Below, piece by piece: positions 8,327 to 16,871 of a DNA stretch of 64,000 nucleotides. Location: the NCBI RefSeq assembly GCF_900167445.1, contig NZ_FUZT01000001.1, forward strand, positions 488,995 through 552,994, in the 5' to 3' direction. The notes under the pieces are model-generated. The model made no database searches, had not been told where the DNA came from, and worked only from the letters and a program-made list of their open reading frames with translations. Numbering within the stretch: the stretch's first letter is position 1; each line of letters starts with the position of its first letter. The position numbers were made by a program, and so were the translations under genes. The DNA comes from Maledivibacter halophilus (GTDB lineage: Bacteria > Bacillota > Clostridia > Peptostreptococcales > Caminicellaceae).

Positions 8327-10046
8327 TATTATATTTTTTCATTCTATATTGTAAACTTTGTCTTTTCATGCCTAGTTTTCGAGCAGTCGATGCAACATTC
8401 CAGTTATTTTTTTGCAATGATAGTAGAATTATCTGTTTTTCTATAGTTTTCATTGTATTTGATAATTCACCTATCTGTAGAGACAAATTAAAGTCATTTT
8501 TTTTATTCAGACTTCTGTGTGAATTATTAAAAATATGCTGAGGTAAATGCTCAGGTAAAATAATAGTTTCATAATTTTTCATGATATTCATTGCAGATTC
8601 TATTGCATGCTGAAATTCTCGAATATTGCCTGGCCATTCATATTGCATAAATATATTCATTGTATCAGAAGATAAATTATCAACAGTACTATTAAATTTT
8701 CTATTATATTTGCTAATGAAGTTTTTGGCTAGTAAAGGAATATCTTCTTTGTGTTGATGTAAAGAAGGAATTTTAAGATATACTACACTTAACCTGTAAA
8801 ATAAGTCTTCACGTAGTTTTTGCTTTTGTATTGCTTCATAAGGTTCCATATTTATATTAGTTATAATTCTTACATCAACGGGAATTTCATCAATGGCTCC
8901 TACCCGTCTAATAACACCTTCCTGTAGAACTCTTAATAATTTTGATTGTAATCCCATGCTCATGGAATTAAGCTCATCTAGCAAAAGGGTTCCAGTAGTG
9001 GCTTGTTCAAAAAGGCCGGGTCTATCGACGGCACCAGAAAAAGATCCGCTGACAGTTCCAAAAAGAATTCCTTCTAATAAATTTTCTGGAATAGCGGCAC
9101 AGTTAATTGCAATAAATGGCTTACTAGCTCTTTGACTAGCATTATGTATACTTTGAGCAAAAAGTTCCTTTCCAGTACCTGTTTCTCCATATATTAATAC
9201 AGGAGAATCAGTTTTAGCTGCTTGTTTTGCCCAAGTTATAGATTGTTCTAAAGGCTGACTTAAACCAATGATATCATCGAAAGTATATTTTGCAGATTTA
9301 ATTGAAGTATTTTTGGTGTTTTTTTTATTTCTTTTGTGCAGCTGTTCTTGCAAATCTAAAATTTTATCAGATAGTTCTTTAATTTTTGAGTAATCCCTCA
9401 TGATAGAGACTGCACCTACCACTTTAGAATTTCTGAATAAAGGGTATGTATTACATACAATATTTAGCTTTTTTCCAGTACATGTAGTGTAGCTTTGGTG
9501 TTTATCTTGAATAGGCTTACGTTCTTTCATTGCTTGAAATAGTAAACTATTTTCTTGTGTCAGATTATATATATTTGTTACAAGTTGTCCTAATACTTTT
9601 TCACGAAGCAAATTATCAAGTTTTTGATTTGCATCATTATAAATTATTAATCTTCCTTCATGGTCACATGCCATAATCGCCTCATCAATAGAATTCACAA
9701 TATTTTTTAAGATGTCATATTCATCTTTAATTGAAGTTGTTTGAAGGAATAAAACTTTTTTATCATTTCTTGATAAACCAATTGATGCAATTAGTGTACT
9801 TTTAATTTTTTTCCCATTGATAAGATTGAAAGTACCACTTTTTAGTTTGCCTTGAATAAATAATTCCGGGCATATGATTTCAAAATTTCGTCCTATTGCA
9901 TCAGATACAGATATTTCTAAAAGTTCTGCTGCTTTAGGATTGATACAGCTTAATATATTATTTTTTTCAAGTATAATAATACCTTGCTGTATATTTGTAA
10001 AAATTGTTTTAAGTAATTTCTTAAAAAAATCATATTTTTCTTCCAT
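8289..10046 (-). CDS. Sigma-54-dependent transcriptional activator with two PAS domains
   Basis: A 585-residue enhancer-binding protein. Two PAS-like sensor regions (about 8-110 and 112-225) precede an AAA+ domain with Walker A GETGTGKE at 287-294 and Walker B LLLDELNSM near 355-362, and a Fis-type helix-turn-helix at about 550-578. The sigma-54 contact loop, normally GAFTGA, reads GSFSGA at 334-339, an unusual variant. It is encoded next to, and on the opposite strand from, the ornithine cyclodeaminase-like gene, which has a sigma-54 promoter and two enhancer-like dyads between them. It probably activates that gene and others with the same sites. A decayed paralogue lies at 31699-32684. Confidence 0.95.
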   Translation of the reverse strand: MEEKYDFFKKLLKTIFTNIQQGIIILEKNNILSCINPKAAELLEISVSDAIGRNFEIICPELFIQGKLKSGTFNLINGKKIKSTLIASIGLSRNDKKVLFLQTTSIKDEYDILKNIVNSIDEAIMACDHEGRLIIYNDANQKLDNLLREKVLGQLVTNIYNLTQENSLLFQAMKERKPIQDKHQSYTTCTGKKLNIVCNTYPLFRNSKVVGAVSIMRDYSKIKELSDKILDLQEQLHKRNKKNTKNTSIKSAKYTFDDIIGLSQPLEQSITWAKQAAKTDSPVLIYGETGTGKELFAQSIHNASQRASKPFIAINCAAIPENLLEGILFGTVSGSFSGAVDRPGLFEQATTGTLLLDELNSMSMGLQSKLLRVLQEGVIRRVGAIDEIPVDVRIITNINMEPYEAIQKQKLREDLFYRLSVVYLKIPSLHQHKEDIPLLAKNFISKYNRKFNSTVDNLSSDTMNIFMQYEWPGNIREFQHAIESAMNIMKNYETIILPEHLPQHIFNNSHRSLNKKNDFNLSLQIGELSNTMKTIEKQIILLSLQKNNWNVASTARKLGMKRQSLQYRMKKYNIKQSIIKKNEFF

Positions 10047-10235
10047 GAATTATTTCCCTCCAACATATGATATTTTTAAAAATATTAACACCAAATAGAA
10101 TAATTTGAAAAAGTTATGTATTATCACATATTTTAGCATAAATACTTCTAATTATGAAGTTGAATTAATAAAAGAATTATTATAATTCATAATTTTTAGG
10201 TAATTCAAGTAAAAAACTAAATAAAAATTATACTA

Positions 10236-10252
10236 TGCAAAATTTTTATGCC
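10236..10252. promoter_or_regulatory. Enhancer-like 17-bp dyad, distal site
   Basis: TGCAAAATTTTTATGCC fits TGCA-N9-TGCA with one mismatch. It lies 35 bp, centre to centre, from the next site and about 160 bp upstream of the -24 element. It is inferred to bind a sigma-54 activator. Confidence 0.6.
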
Positions 10253-10270
10253 TTTGAAATGACTAATTAT

Positions 10271-10287
10271 TGCAAAAATCTATTGCA
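10271..10287. promoter_or_regulatory. Enhancer-like 17-bp dyad, proximal site
   Basis: TGCAAAAATCTATTGCA is a perfect TGCA-N9-TGCA site ending 128 bp before the -24 element of the cyclodeaminase-like gene. The same pair geometry occurs upstream of 13506. Confidence 0.65.
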
Positions 10288-10414
10288 TATAGATTTTAAG
10301 AAAGAAATATATATTAAAAAAATTAGTAATATAAATTTTTAAAAATTTTTTTAAAACTAGAAAATACAAACAAGAGTTAAGTAGAGTAAAACTAATTTTA
10401 TAATTAAATATTCT

Positions 10415-10430
10415 TGGCATAGGGCTTGCT
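10415..10430 (+). promoter_or_regulatory. Sigma-54 promoter of the cyclodeaminase-like gene
   Basis: TGGCATAGGGCTTGCT matches the consensus TGGCAY-RNNNN-TTGCW at every defined position. The -12 element is 63 bases before the ATG at 10493. Confidence 0.9.
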
Positions 10431-10492
10431 TGTTTATATTAGTTAGAAATAAAAAAATAAATAAAGGCACCTAAAAAAGGAGGCATTTAAAA

Positions 10493-11572
10493 ATGAGCAG
10501 AAAAGTTGAATTTGTATATTTACAGCAAGAGGATTGCATAAAAGCAGGTGGAGCTGATATGAGTGGCACCATGAAGGCCACAGAAAGGTCATTTTTCCTT
10601 CATGGTAAAAAGGATTTTATTTTACCAGGTAAGCCAGTTATAAGATGGGGAGGCCCGGAAACCGAAGAGACAACAGGAAGAATAATGTCAATGCCAGCAT
10701 ATTTAGGGGGAGAAAAATATAGTAAAGAATTAAAAGAAAGAGGATTAATAGGGCCTATTAATACAAGTGGAATAAAATACATTCCAAGTAAGCCCCACAA
10801 TCCTAAAAAATACAATCTTCCAAGGGCTAATGCAATTATTATTATTAATGATCCAGAAACATTAATGCCAGCATGTATAATGGATGGAACATTGGTAAGT
10901 GCAATGAGAACAGGAGGAGCATCAGGAGTTGCAGCAAAATATTTAGCAAATCCTGATTCAAAGGTAATGGGACTTGTAGGAGCAAGTGTACAGGGGATTA
11001 CTCAAACACTAGCAATAAAAGAAGGAGTTCCAACATTAGAAGTATGTAAGGTTTTTGATATCAACCGTAAAACAAGTGAAGAATTTGTAGAAAAAATGAA
11101 AAAGGAACTGGATATGGAATTTGTAATTGTAGACAGTGCCGAAAAGGCATTTAGGGATTCAGACGTTATAAGTACAGCCACCATGGCGAAAAAACCCTAT
11201 GTAAAAGGAAAGTGGTATAAAGAAGGAGCATTTCATTGTGAAATATCTTTCTGGGATACACCTCCAGAAGCACTGAAGGTTATGGATTTTGTGGTAGTGG
11301 ATGATTGGTATCAGGTTAATCATCATGGAGTAGACGTTAGCTGTAGGGCTGTAAAAGAGGGAGTAATACCAGAGGAAAAAATCCGTGGAAATCTTGGAGA
11401 AATAGTAGTTGGTAATAAACCAGGTAGACAAGATAAAAAAGAAAAAATATTCTTTAATCCAATAGGACTTGGAATACATGATTTGTCAGAAGCCCACAGA
11501 GTATTTGAAAATGCAGTGAAGATGGGTATAGGTAGAAAGCTTCCATTATGGGAAGAGCCATTTTTAGGATAA
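10493..11572 (+). CDS. Ornithine cyclodeaminase/mu-crystallin family protein
   Basis: A 359-residue NAD(P)-dependent enzyme of the ornithine cyclodeaminase family. The central Rossmann part has GLVGASVQGITQTLA (about 162-176) in place of a classical GxGxxG, and the family MRTGGASGVAAKYLA segment at about 138-152. The family includes cyclodeaminases, ketimine reductases and alanine dehydrogenases; some clostridial members of this length are annotated as tyramine oxidase subunit B, which this resembles by pattern only. AAAAAGGAGG precedes the ATG. A perfect sigma-54 promoter lies upstream and a strong terminator downstream, so it forms a single-gene unit. Its last 145 bases are nearly identical to the fragment at 1-145, pointing to recent duplication or gene conversion. 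Confidence 0.85.
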   Translation: MSRKVEFVYLQQEDCIKAGGADMSGTMKATERSFFLHGKKDFILPGKPVIRWGGPETEETTGRIMSMPAYLGGEKYSKELKERGLIGPINTSGIKYIPSKPHNPKKYNLPRANAIIIINDPETLMPACIMDGTLVSAMRTGGASGVAAKYLANPDSKVMGLVGASVQGITQTLAIKEGVPTLEVCKVFDINRKTSEEFVEKMKKELDMEFVIVDSAEKAFRDSDVISTATMAKKPYVKGKWYKEGAFHCEISFWDTPPEALKVMDFVVVDDWYQVNHHGVDVSCRAVKEGVIPEEKIRGNLGEIVVGNKPGRQDKKEKIFFNPIGLGIHDLSEAHRVFENAVKMGIGRKLPLWEEPFLG

Positions 11573-11577
11573 TTATT

Positions 11578-11704
11578 AATTGAGAAACTTACATAATTAA
11601 CATTATTAAATTTTAAAAATAAAATGTAGATAGCTTATCTGTCTCTCTCTACTACATTTCATATTTTGAAATTCTTTACATGTATTATGTAGTTTCCTCA
11701 ATTA
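11578..11704. repeat. MITE-like element, complete copy
   Basis: The left end AATTGAGAAACTTACATAAT and the reverse complement of the right end, AATTGAGGAAACTACATAAT, form terminal inverted repeats around a 127-base unit with no coding capacity. The element starts 6 bases after the stop codon of the cyclodeaminase-like gene. The ends match those at 49887-50012 and 57286-57410, and both ends share the same departure from the family sequence. Confidence 0.7.
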
Positions 11705-11742
11705 TTTAAAATAATTATGCTTAGGAGATTATATATTTATTG

Positions 11743-11779
11743 TACAAAAGCCAGGATCTTAAGAAACCTGGCTTTTGTA
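11743..11779. terminator. Bidirectional terminator
   Basis: TACAAAAGCCAGG (11743-11755) is the exact complement of CCTGGCTTTTGTA (11767-11779), a 13-bp stem with an 11-base loop and T-rich/A-rich flanks. It lies between two convergent genes. Confidence 0.9.
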
Positions 11780-11847
11780 TTTAGTAACTGTTAAATTATT
11801 TGATTTGAGAATGAATTCATCTGAATCAAATTTACATAGAATTTTAG

Positions 11848-12741
11848 CTATTTTCCTATACCAAGAACTTCCTTTGCGTATTTTATACTTTTAATGCATG
11901 CTTCCATTTGCTTTTCACGGGCTATTTCTATAGGGTCATCACCCATATCCCATTCAATTTCGAAAGTAATGCGGTCGGTGGGTGATACCTTCTTTATAGT
12001 CTGGAGTACTTTAAAACAATCTATATCACCATCGCCTAAAGCTACTCCGTGGAATCTGATACCAAACTGGTCTCTATCAAGCTTATGGTCACAAAAATGA
12101 TTTGCAAAGGCGTATGGAGCAAGTTTTTCTACTGCAACCATAGGGTCTTCCAAAACGCCCATGGAATTAACAGTATCAACACAGGCTCCTACCATAGGAT
12201 GATTAACTTTTTCAATCAACCAAAGGATTTCATCAGCATAGGTTTCAGTATGGTTTTCTAAAGCAAGTTTTACTCCTGACTTTTCAACTAAGGGAAGAGC
12301 AGCTTTGATTTCATCATAAACATTGCAAAGTTGCCTCATTACAATTGGATGAAAGCAACTGCCGTAAAGAGGCCTAGTACGACGAATATCAAGGCTAATT
12401 TTTGCGATATCGGCTCCTAGCATTTCAGCAATATGAATACCGTCTGCTATGCTATCTGTTAACCTAGGGTCAAACTCTTCATTAAGAGAAAAGTTGTACT
12501 CAAGATAAAGTCCATGATCTTCAGCTGCCCCACGGACTTCTTTCAGCCGTTTATCATCTTTCCTTTCCAGATCACAGCCAGTAATATGAAGTCCATCTAA
12601 CCCCCATTGGACAGCCTTATCCATTAGCTGCATAAGGGTTATTTCCTTTGGTCTTGGATTAGCAATTATACCCCAATTTTGACCAAGTCCCCAAAGGTGA
12701 AGAGTGTAGGTGTGAATTCCAAGCTTCATTTTTTTATCCAT
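11848..12741 (-). CDS. Sugar phosphate isomerase/epimerase family protein
   Basis: A 297-residue TIM-barrel protein of the xylose isomerase-like/AP-endonuclease-2 superfamily. Metal-site residues are suggested by LALENH (about 165-170), VGACVDTVNSMG (about 190-201) with its Asp, ANHFCDHK near 217 and a C-terminal IEIEWD-type strand near 262. The first ATG (12747) is one base from the AAGGAGG site; the second ATG (12741) has normal spacing and is used here. It is transcribed toward the cyclodeaminase-like gene and may have its own weak sigma-54 promoter. Members act on sugars, inositols or hydroxypyruvate-type substrates; none is indicated here. Confidence 0.82.
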   Translation of the reverse strand: MDKKMKLGIHTYTLHLWGLGQNWGIIANPRPKEITLMQLMDKAVQWGLDGLHITGCDLERKDDKRLKEVRGAAEDHGLYLEYNFSLNEEFDPRLTDSIADGIHIAEMLGADIAKISLDIRRTRPLYGSCFHPIVMRQLCNVYDEIKAALPLVEKSGVKLALENHTETYADEILWLIEKVNHPMVGACVDTVNSMGVLEDPMVAVEKLAPYAFANHFCDHKLDRDQFGIRFHGVALGDGDIDCFKVLQTIKKVSPTDRITFEIEWDMGDDPIEIAREKQMEACIKSIKYAKEVLGIGK

Positions 12742-12852
12742 TATCATTCCTCCTTATTTATTTTAATTATCTTTAATAAAAATAAATGCAAGAAAAGCTA
12801 AAATAACCTAAGACTTTATCATGTTATATATTTTCAATTTTAGAAATATTAA

Positions 12853-12868
12853 AGCAATTTTTGTGCCT
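12853..12868 (-). promoter_or_regulatory. Possible sigma-54 promoter for the isomerase-like gene
   Basis: Read on the minus strand the sequence is AGGCACAAAAATTGCT, one mismatch from TGGCAC-N5-TTGCT and keeping the essential GG and GC. It is 112 bases upstream of the chosen start. No perfect enhancer dyad was found near it. Confidence 0.5.
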
Positions 12869-13065
12869 ACTATAACTATTGTAATTCTATATACAATATA
12901 ACAACATTAGAGAGGACTCTATATTTTTATTTAGATGAAAAAGAAATGAGTATTTTTGCAGTTTTACTCATTTTTATTTTGCACATGTAATATCTGCATA
13001 CATATTTTCTCAGAAGGCTGTATATAAAAATATAGATTTTTAAAAAATGATTTTTATTATTATAT

Positions 13066-13187
13066 AATTACCTGAGCAAATTGCATAATTACCTTCTGTA
13101 AAAATCATCTACTACATATAGCTTTAAAACCTTCAGAAATATACCATATATATCATGTGATTCTGTCAAATCATAGTTATTCAATTT
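13066..13187. repeat. MITE-like element, diverged copy
   Basis: The left end contains TGAGCAAATTGCATAATTAC. The interior, with CATCTACTACATATAG, follows the copy at 49887-50012 over most of its length. The right end is decayed. Confidence 0.6.
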
Positions 13188-13260
13188 CTTTGCCTCTCCA
13201 AAGAAACTTAAGAATTGTAAAAAAATTGTAATATGAGGAATTTATATAAAATGTTAACAC

Positions 13261-13277
13261 TGCAAAATTTGTATGCA
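13261..13277. promoter_or_regulatory. Enhancer-like 17-bp dyad, distal site
   Basis: TGCAAAATTTGTATGCA is a perfect TGCA-N9-TGCA site. Its centre is exactly 35 bp from the next site, as upstream of 10493. Confidence 0.65.
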
Positions 13278-13295
13278 CGAAAAAAACTATAAATT

Positions 13296-13312
13296 AGCAA
13301 AATTAATTTGCA
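13296..13312. promoter_or_regulatory. Enhancer-like 17-bp dyad, proximal site
   Basis: AGCAAAATTAATTTGCA has one mismatch to the dyad. It ends 131 bp before the -24 element at 13443, compared with 128 bp at the 10493 promoter. Confidence 0.6.
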
Positions 13313-13442
13313 TAGGAGTTTTAAAAGGATATTATTTGTAGAAGTATTTGAAAATATATTTTCTTTTATATTTGAATCATTATGGAAAAAGCATGAGTAA
13401 GTGAAGAAATAGAAGTATAACATAAAGAAAATTAAGAATATT

Positions 13443-13458
13443 TGGCATATTAATTGCT
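13443..13458 (+). promoter_or_regulatory. Sigma-54 promoter of the amine dehydrogenase operon
   Basis: TGGCATATTAATTGCT matches the -24/-12 consensus fully. It lies 48 bases before the TTG start at 13506. Confidence 0.9.
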
Positions 13459-13505
13459 TAATAAATTAACTGAGATATATTAATAAAGACAGAGGAGGGA
13501 TTAAG

Positions 13506-13817
13506 TTGAGAATTGAAAATCACCCAGTCCTTACATTTGATCGCCAAAAAGAGATTAACTTTATATTTGACGGAAAAAAATTAAAGGGATATGAAGGAGA
13601 GACCATTGCTGCAGCTCTTCATGCAAACGGAATAAAAGTTTTAAAGCATGATGATCGCCCTAGGGGATTATTTTGTGCAATAGGAAATTGTTCTTCATGT
13701 CTAATGGAAGTTAATGGAGAACCAAATGTTAGGGTATGCGTTGAAGAACTAAAGGAAGGCATGATTGTAAAAACCCAGGACGGAAAAGGAATTTTTAAAG
13801 GTGGTGAAGTCAAATGA
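13506..13817 (+). CDS. [2Fe-2S] subunit of an Hcn/sarcosine-oxidase-type dehydrogenase
   Basis: A 103-residue iron-sulfur protein. The cysteines in FCAIGNCSSCLMEVNG (about 57-72) and RVC near 79 form the plant-type [2Fe-2S] site seen in HcnA and in the N-terminal part of sarcosine oxidase alpha. The start is TTG, chosen because GAGGAGGG lies 6-7 bases before it. The gene overlaps the next by 4 bases, so they are translationally coupled. It is the first gene of a five-gene operon for one multi-subunit flavoenzyme, and probably passes electrons between the FAD subunits and an acceptor. Confidence 0.88.
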   Translation: MRIENHPVLTFDRQKEINFIFDGKKLKGYEGETIAAALHANGIKVLKHDDRPRGLFCAIGNCSSCLMEVNGEPNVRVCVEELKEGMIVKTQDGKGIFKGGEVK

Positions 13818-14887
13818 TGCATACAGAAATAGCAGTAATTGGTGGAGGTCCTGCAGGAATGTGTGCAGCCCTTGCAGCAGCAAGAAATGGTGCGAGAGTA
13901 ACAGTGTTTGACAGAGAGAAAAAATTAGGAGGGCAGCTGGTAAAGCAAACCCATCGTTTTTTTGGATCGGAAAAGGAATATGCAGGGACTAGGGGAATTA
14001 ATATTTCTACCCTTTTAAAAGAAGAAATTAAAAAGAATAAACTTATAGATGTTAGATCAGATGCAACAGTATTGGCAATTTATCATGATGGTGTTATTAC
14101 CTTTGAAGAAGGAAAGACCTATAATAGACTTACAAGTGAAAAAACCATTATAGCCACAGGAGCAAGTGAAAAAATGCTTCCATTTCCAAACAATGATTTA
14201 CCCGGGGTATACGGTGCAGGTGCTGTACAAACACTTATGAATCAGTATGGAGTTGTTCCTGGTAATAAAGTTTTAATGGTTGGAGCCGGTAATATTGGAG
14301 TTATTGTATCCTATCAATTGATGCAGGCGGGAGTGAAAGTGGAAGCTATTATAGATGCAGCACCACAAATAGGAGCATATCTTGTTCATGCTTCCAAGGT
14401 AAGAAGATTAGGTGTTCCGATTTTAACTTCCCATACAATTAAAGAAGCTATAGGTGAAAACTTTGTTGAGGGAGCAGTAATTTGTGAGTTGGATGAAAAC
14501 TGGAAACAAATACCTAAAACAGAAAAGAAAATGGATGTGGATTTAATATGTCTTTCTGTTGGATTATCACCATTGGTTGAATTACTTAGACATGTTGAAT
14601 GTGAAATGAGATATGTGCCCCATCTTGGAGGTTTTGTACCAGTACGTAATGAGAACTTAGAAACAACTGTATCAGGTTATTATGTGGCTGGAGATGCTTC
14701 AGGAATAGAAGAAGCTAGTAGTGCTATGATTGAAGGTTCAATTGCTGGGCTTTCTGCTTGTGAGGCATTAGGATATGGTGAAAATATAGAAAAGCAAAAA
14801 ATGCAGTATATTCAGGAGCTTGAAATATTACGCTCTGGTATTGTAGGAGAAAAAATTAGAACGGGATTAAAACTATTAGTAGGATAG
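13814..14887 (+). CDS. FAD/NAD(P)-binding subunit (HcnB/sarcosine oxidase alpha-like)
   Basis: A 357-residue pyridine-nucleotide-disulphide-type flavoprotein. It has an N-terminal FAD site GGGPAGMCAALAAARNG (about 10-26), the GATG-like ATGAS segment near 116, a second nucleotide fold GAGNIGVIVSYQL near 157-169, and a C-terminal GDASG motif near 294. It corresponds to the central part of HcnB/OoxA/sarcosine oxidase alpha, with the iron-sulfur parts encoded by neighbouring small genes. It overlaps the upstream gene and abuts the downstream one. It is likely a structural and electron-transfer subunit rather than the site of amine oxidation. Confidence 0.88.
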   Translation: MMHTEIAVIGGGPAGMCAALAAARNGARVTVFDREKKLGGQLVKQTHRFFGSEKEYAGTRGINISTLLKEEIKKNKLIDVRSDATVLAIYHDGVITFEEGKTYNRLTSEKTIIATGASEKMLPFPNNDLPGVYGAGAVQTLMNQYGVVPGNKVLMVGAGNIGVIVSYQLMQAGVKVEAIIDAAPQIGAYLVHASKVRRLGVPILTSHTIKEAIGENFVEGAVICELDENWKQIPKTEKKMDVDLICLSVGLSPLVELLRHVECEMRYVPHLGGFVPVRNENLETTVSGYYVAGDASGIEEASSAMIEGSIAGLSACEALGYGENIEKQKMQYIQELEILRSGIVGEKIRTGLKLLVG

Positions 14888-14899
14888 GTGGTGAGATAT

Positions 14900-15391
14900 A
14901 TGTTTAAAAAAACTGGTATAGCTTCAAATAAAATGATAGAAAAGTTATTGCCATCAGCTGAAAGAAGAAAAAAAGGACCTTATGCTATATTTGAATGTTT
15001 TCAGGAAATTCCTTGTAATCCATGCTTTACTTCATGTAGAGTAGGTGCTGTTGAAGCTTTTGAAGATATTAATCATATTCCAAAAGTTCATCATGAAAAA
15101 TGCTCGGGTTGTGGGTTATGTGTAAGTGCATGTCCAGGATTAGCTTGCTTTGTTATTGATGAAACATATTCTGATACTGAGGTATTAATAAAAATACCAT
15201 ATGAATTTTTACCATTGCCTAAAACTGGTGAAACAGTCAATGGATTAGATAGAGAAGGGAATATAGTAACTGAGGTTAAAGTAATAAAGGTGCAAAACAA
15301 TAAAAAACTTGATAATACAAATGTCATTACAATTGCTGTACCTAAAAAATTTATGTTGGATGTCAGAAATATTCAAGTAGGGAGGGAGTAG
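14900..15391 (+). CDS. 4Fe-4S ferredoxin-like subunit
   Basis: A 163-residue protein with two cysteine clusters: CNPCFTSC (about 34-41) and the classical CSGCGLCVSACPG (about 67-79). A beta-rich C-terminal part with no metal ligands follows. Two in-frame GTG codons at 14888 and 14891 lie inside the AGGTGGTGAG ribosome-binding site, so the ATG at 14900 is taken as the start. In related dehydrogenases such an element is fused to other subunits or separate. It is the third gene of the operon and probably links the flavin subunits to a low-potential acceptor such as ferredoxin. Confidence 0.82.
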   Translation: MFKKTGIASNKMIEKLLPSAERRKKGPYAIFECFQEIPCNPCFTSCRVGAVEAFEDINHIPKVHHEKCSGCGLCVSACPGLACFVIDETYSDTEVLIKIPYEFLPLPKTGETVNGLDREGNIVTEVKVIKVQNNKKLDNTNVITIAVPKKFMLDVRNIQVGRE

Positions 15392-15392
15392 T

Positions 15393-15671
15393 ATGAGCGA
15401 AAAGAAAACATATCTTTGTCGCTGTGAGAATCTTACAGTTGAAGATTTACATAAGCTGCTAGATCAAGGAATTACATCTATGCAGGAAATAAAAAGAGAA
15501 TCAAGATGTACAATGGGCCCATGTCAGGGAAGAACCTGTAGGGAGCTTATAGCTAAAGAAATAGCAAAATATAAGAACATTGATATAACTGAAGTTGACA
15601 TGCCAACATATCGTGCTCCCGTTAAACCCATTAAGCTTGGTCCTATAGTAGGTGGTGAAGAAGATGCGTAA
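15393..15671 (+). CDS. BFD-like [2Fe-2S] subunit
   Basis: A 92-residue protein with the bacterioferritin-associated ferredoxin-type arrangement CRC near residues 8-10 and CTMGPCQGRTC about 40-50, i.e. C-x-C and C-x4-C-x4-C ligands for a [2Fe-2S] cluster. In single-chain relatives this domain is the C-terminal part of HcnB/sarcosine oxidase alpha subunits. It is separated from the preceding gene by one base and overlaps the following one by 8 bases. This supports a dehydrogenase whose alpha chain is split into four genes. Confidence 0.87.
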   Translation: MSEKKTYLCRCENLTVEDLHKLLDQGITSMQEIKRESRCTMGPCQGRTCRELIAKEIAKYKNIDITEVDMPTYRAPVKPIKLGPIVGGEEDA

Positions 15672-16806
15672 GAAGGCTGATGTTGTTGTTATTGGTGGTG
15701 GGTCAATAGGCTGTTCAGTGGCTTACCAATTAGCAAAAAAAGGTTTCAAAAATATTGTGTTATTAGAGAAAAGATATTTAACCAGTGGTTCTACAGGTAG
15801 GTGTGGTGCTGGTATTAGACAGCAGTGGGGAACTGAAATGAATTGTTTGATTTCTAGAGGAAGCGCTGAAATGTTTAAAACTTTGGGAGAAGAGACGGGT
15901 TATGGTGATATTGAATTTAGACAAAGTGGATATCTGCTAACAACATATGATAAAAAACAAGCTGTAAGGCTTGAGAAAAATTTGGAGGTCCAGCATCGTT
16001 TAGGTATTCCAGCTAAAATGATTTCTACCGAAGAAGCCAAGGAACTCGTACCATATGTAAATACTGAAGGCATGGAAGCAGCATTTTTCTGTCAGGAAGA
16101 TGGACATATTAATCCTTTCAAAACTACCTTTGCCTTTGCAAAAGGTGCAGAAGATCTAGGAGTTGAAATTAATAAATATACAACTGTTACAGGAATAAAA
16201 ACAAAGGGAAGAAAGATAACTTCAGTTGTTACTGATAAAGGTGAAATAGAAACAAATACAGTTGTCAATGCTGCTGGTCCCTATGCGAAATTTATTGGTA
16301 AAATGTTAGGCTTATCTCATCCGGTAGAACCAGAGAGACACCAGCTTATGATTACAGAGCCAATGGAACATATGGTTGGACCTATGGTAATGTCATTTCA
16401 TCATGATTCTTATATTAATCAAGTGCCCCATGGTGGATTTTTACTAGGTTATGGAGATCCCGATGAACCAAAGGGAATAAATTACAAACATGAGTGGAGA
16501 TTCCTAGAAGAAATGGCAAGAAGAGCTGTTTTCCAATTTCCTTGTATGAAAGATTTAAGAATTGTTAGACAGTGGGCAGGTCATTATGGGATATCACCGG
16601 ATGGACAACCGATTTTGGGATCTATTCCTGAAATAGATGGATATTATTTAGCTTTAGGATGTGGAAAAGGTTTTATGCTATCTCCAATGATAGGTAAACT
16701 TGTTGCTGAATTGATGGCAGGGGAAGAAACATCCCTTCCTATTGAAAAATTAAGCGTTGAGAGATTTGCTAAAGGCGAGTTAATTGTTGAAACAGGAGTT
16801 GTATAG
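15664..16806 (+). CDS. DadA-like FAD-dependent amino acid/amine dehydrogenase (catalytic subunit)
   Basis: A 380-residue FAD protein of the DAO superfamily (HcnC, sarcosine oxidase beta, glycine oxidase, D-amino acid dehydrogenase). The N-terminal ADVVVIGGGSIGCSVAYQLAKKG is the dinucleotide fold, GSTGRCGAGIRQQWG (about 43-57) matches sarcosine oxidase beta, and a C-terminal GCGKGFMLSP segment closes the FAD site. The ATG at 15664 has GGTGGTGAAG in front of it; an upstream GTG lies in that site. It should oxidise an amino acid or N-methyl amine to an imine/aldehyde. Neighbouring methyltransferases suggest a demethylated betaine such as dimethylglycine, sarcosine or N-methylproline, which is inference. 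Confidence 0.88.
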   Translation: MRKKADVVVIGGGSIGCSVAYQLAKKGFKNIVLLEKRYLTSGSTGRCGAGIRQQWGTEMNCLISRGSAEMFKTLGEETGYGDIEFRQSGYLLTTYDKKQAVRLEKNLEVQHRLGIPAKMISTEEAKELVPYVNTEGMEAAFFCQEDGHINPFKTTFAFAKGAEDLGVEINKYTTVTGIKTKGRKITSVVTDKGEIETNTVVNAAGPYAKFIGKMLGLSHPVEPERHQLMITEPMEHMVGPMVMSFHHDSYINQVPHGGFLLGYGDPDEPKGINYKHEWRFLEEMARRAVFQFPCMKDLRIVRQWAGHYGISPDGQPILGSIPEIDGYYLALGCGKGFMLSPMIGKLVAELMAGEETSLPIEKLSVERFAKGELIVETGVV

Positions 16807-16871
16807 GGTTTAAATATATAGGACAATGACTATGTTTAATAGAAATGAAATTGTATGAAATTTAGATATTT

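Larger units (their letters stand above)
10047..10492. other. Divergent regulatory gap with sigma-54 promoter and enhancer dyads
   Basis: No gene is present. The gap separates the divergent activator and the cyclodeaminase-like gene. It holds two 17-bp dyads (10236-10252, 10271-10287) and a -24/-12 promoter (10415-10430), listed separately. The rest is AT-rich without other recognisable structure. Confidence 0.7.
12742..13505. other. Long divergent regulatory gap
   Basis: No convincing gene occurs in these 764 bases. They hold a possible minus-strand sigma-54 promoter (12853-12868), a diverged MITE-like copy (13066-13187), two 17-bp dyads (13261-13277, 13296-13312) and a perfect sigma-54 promoter (13443-13458) for the dehydrogenase operon. 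Confidence 0.7.

Noticed and set aside
11159..11479. Antisense open frames inside the cyclodeaminase-like gene and similar overlaps elsewhere
   Set aside because: They lie opposite well-supported genes, lack ribosome-binding sites and match no family.
13208..13423. Small open frame on the minus strand
   Set aside because: It covers the enhancer dyads and AT-rich spacer, has no ribosome-binding site, and its product is a low-complexity Phe/Leu/Ser-rich chain.
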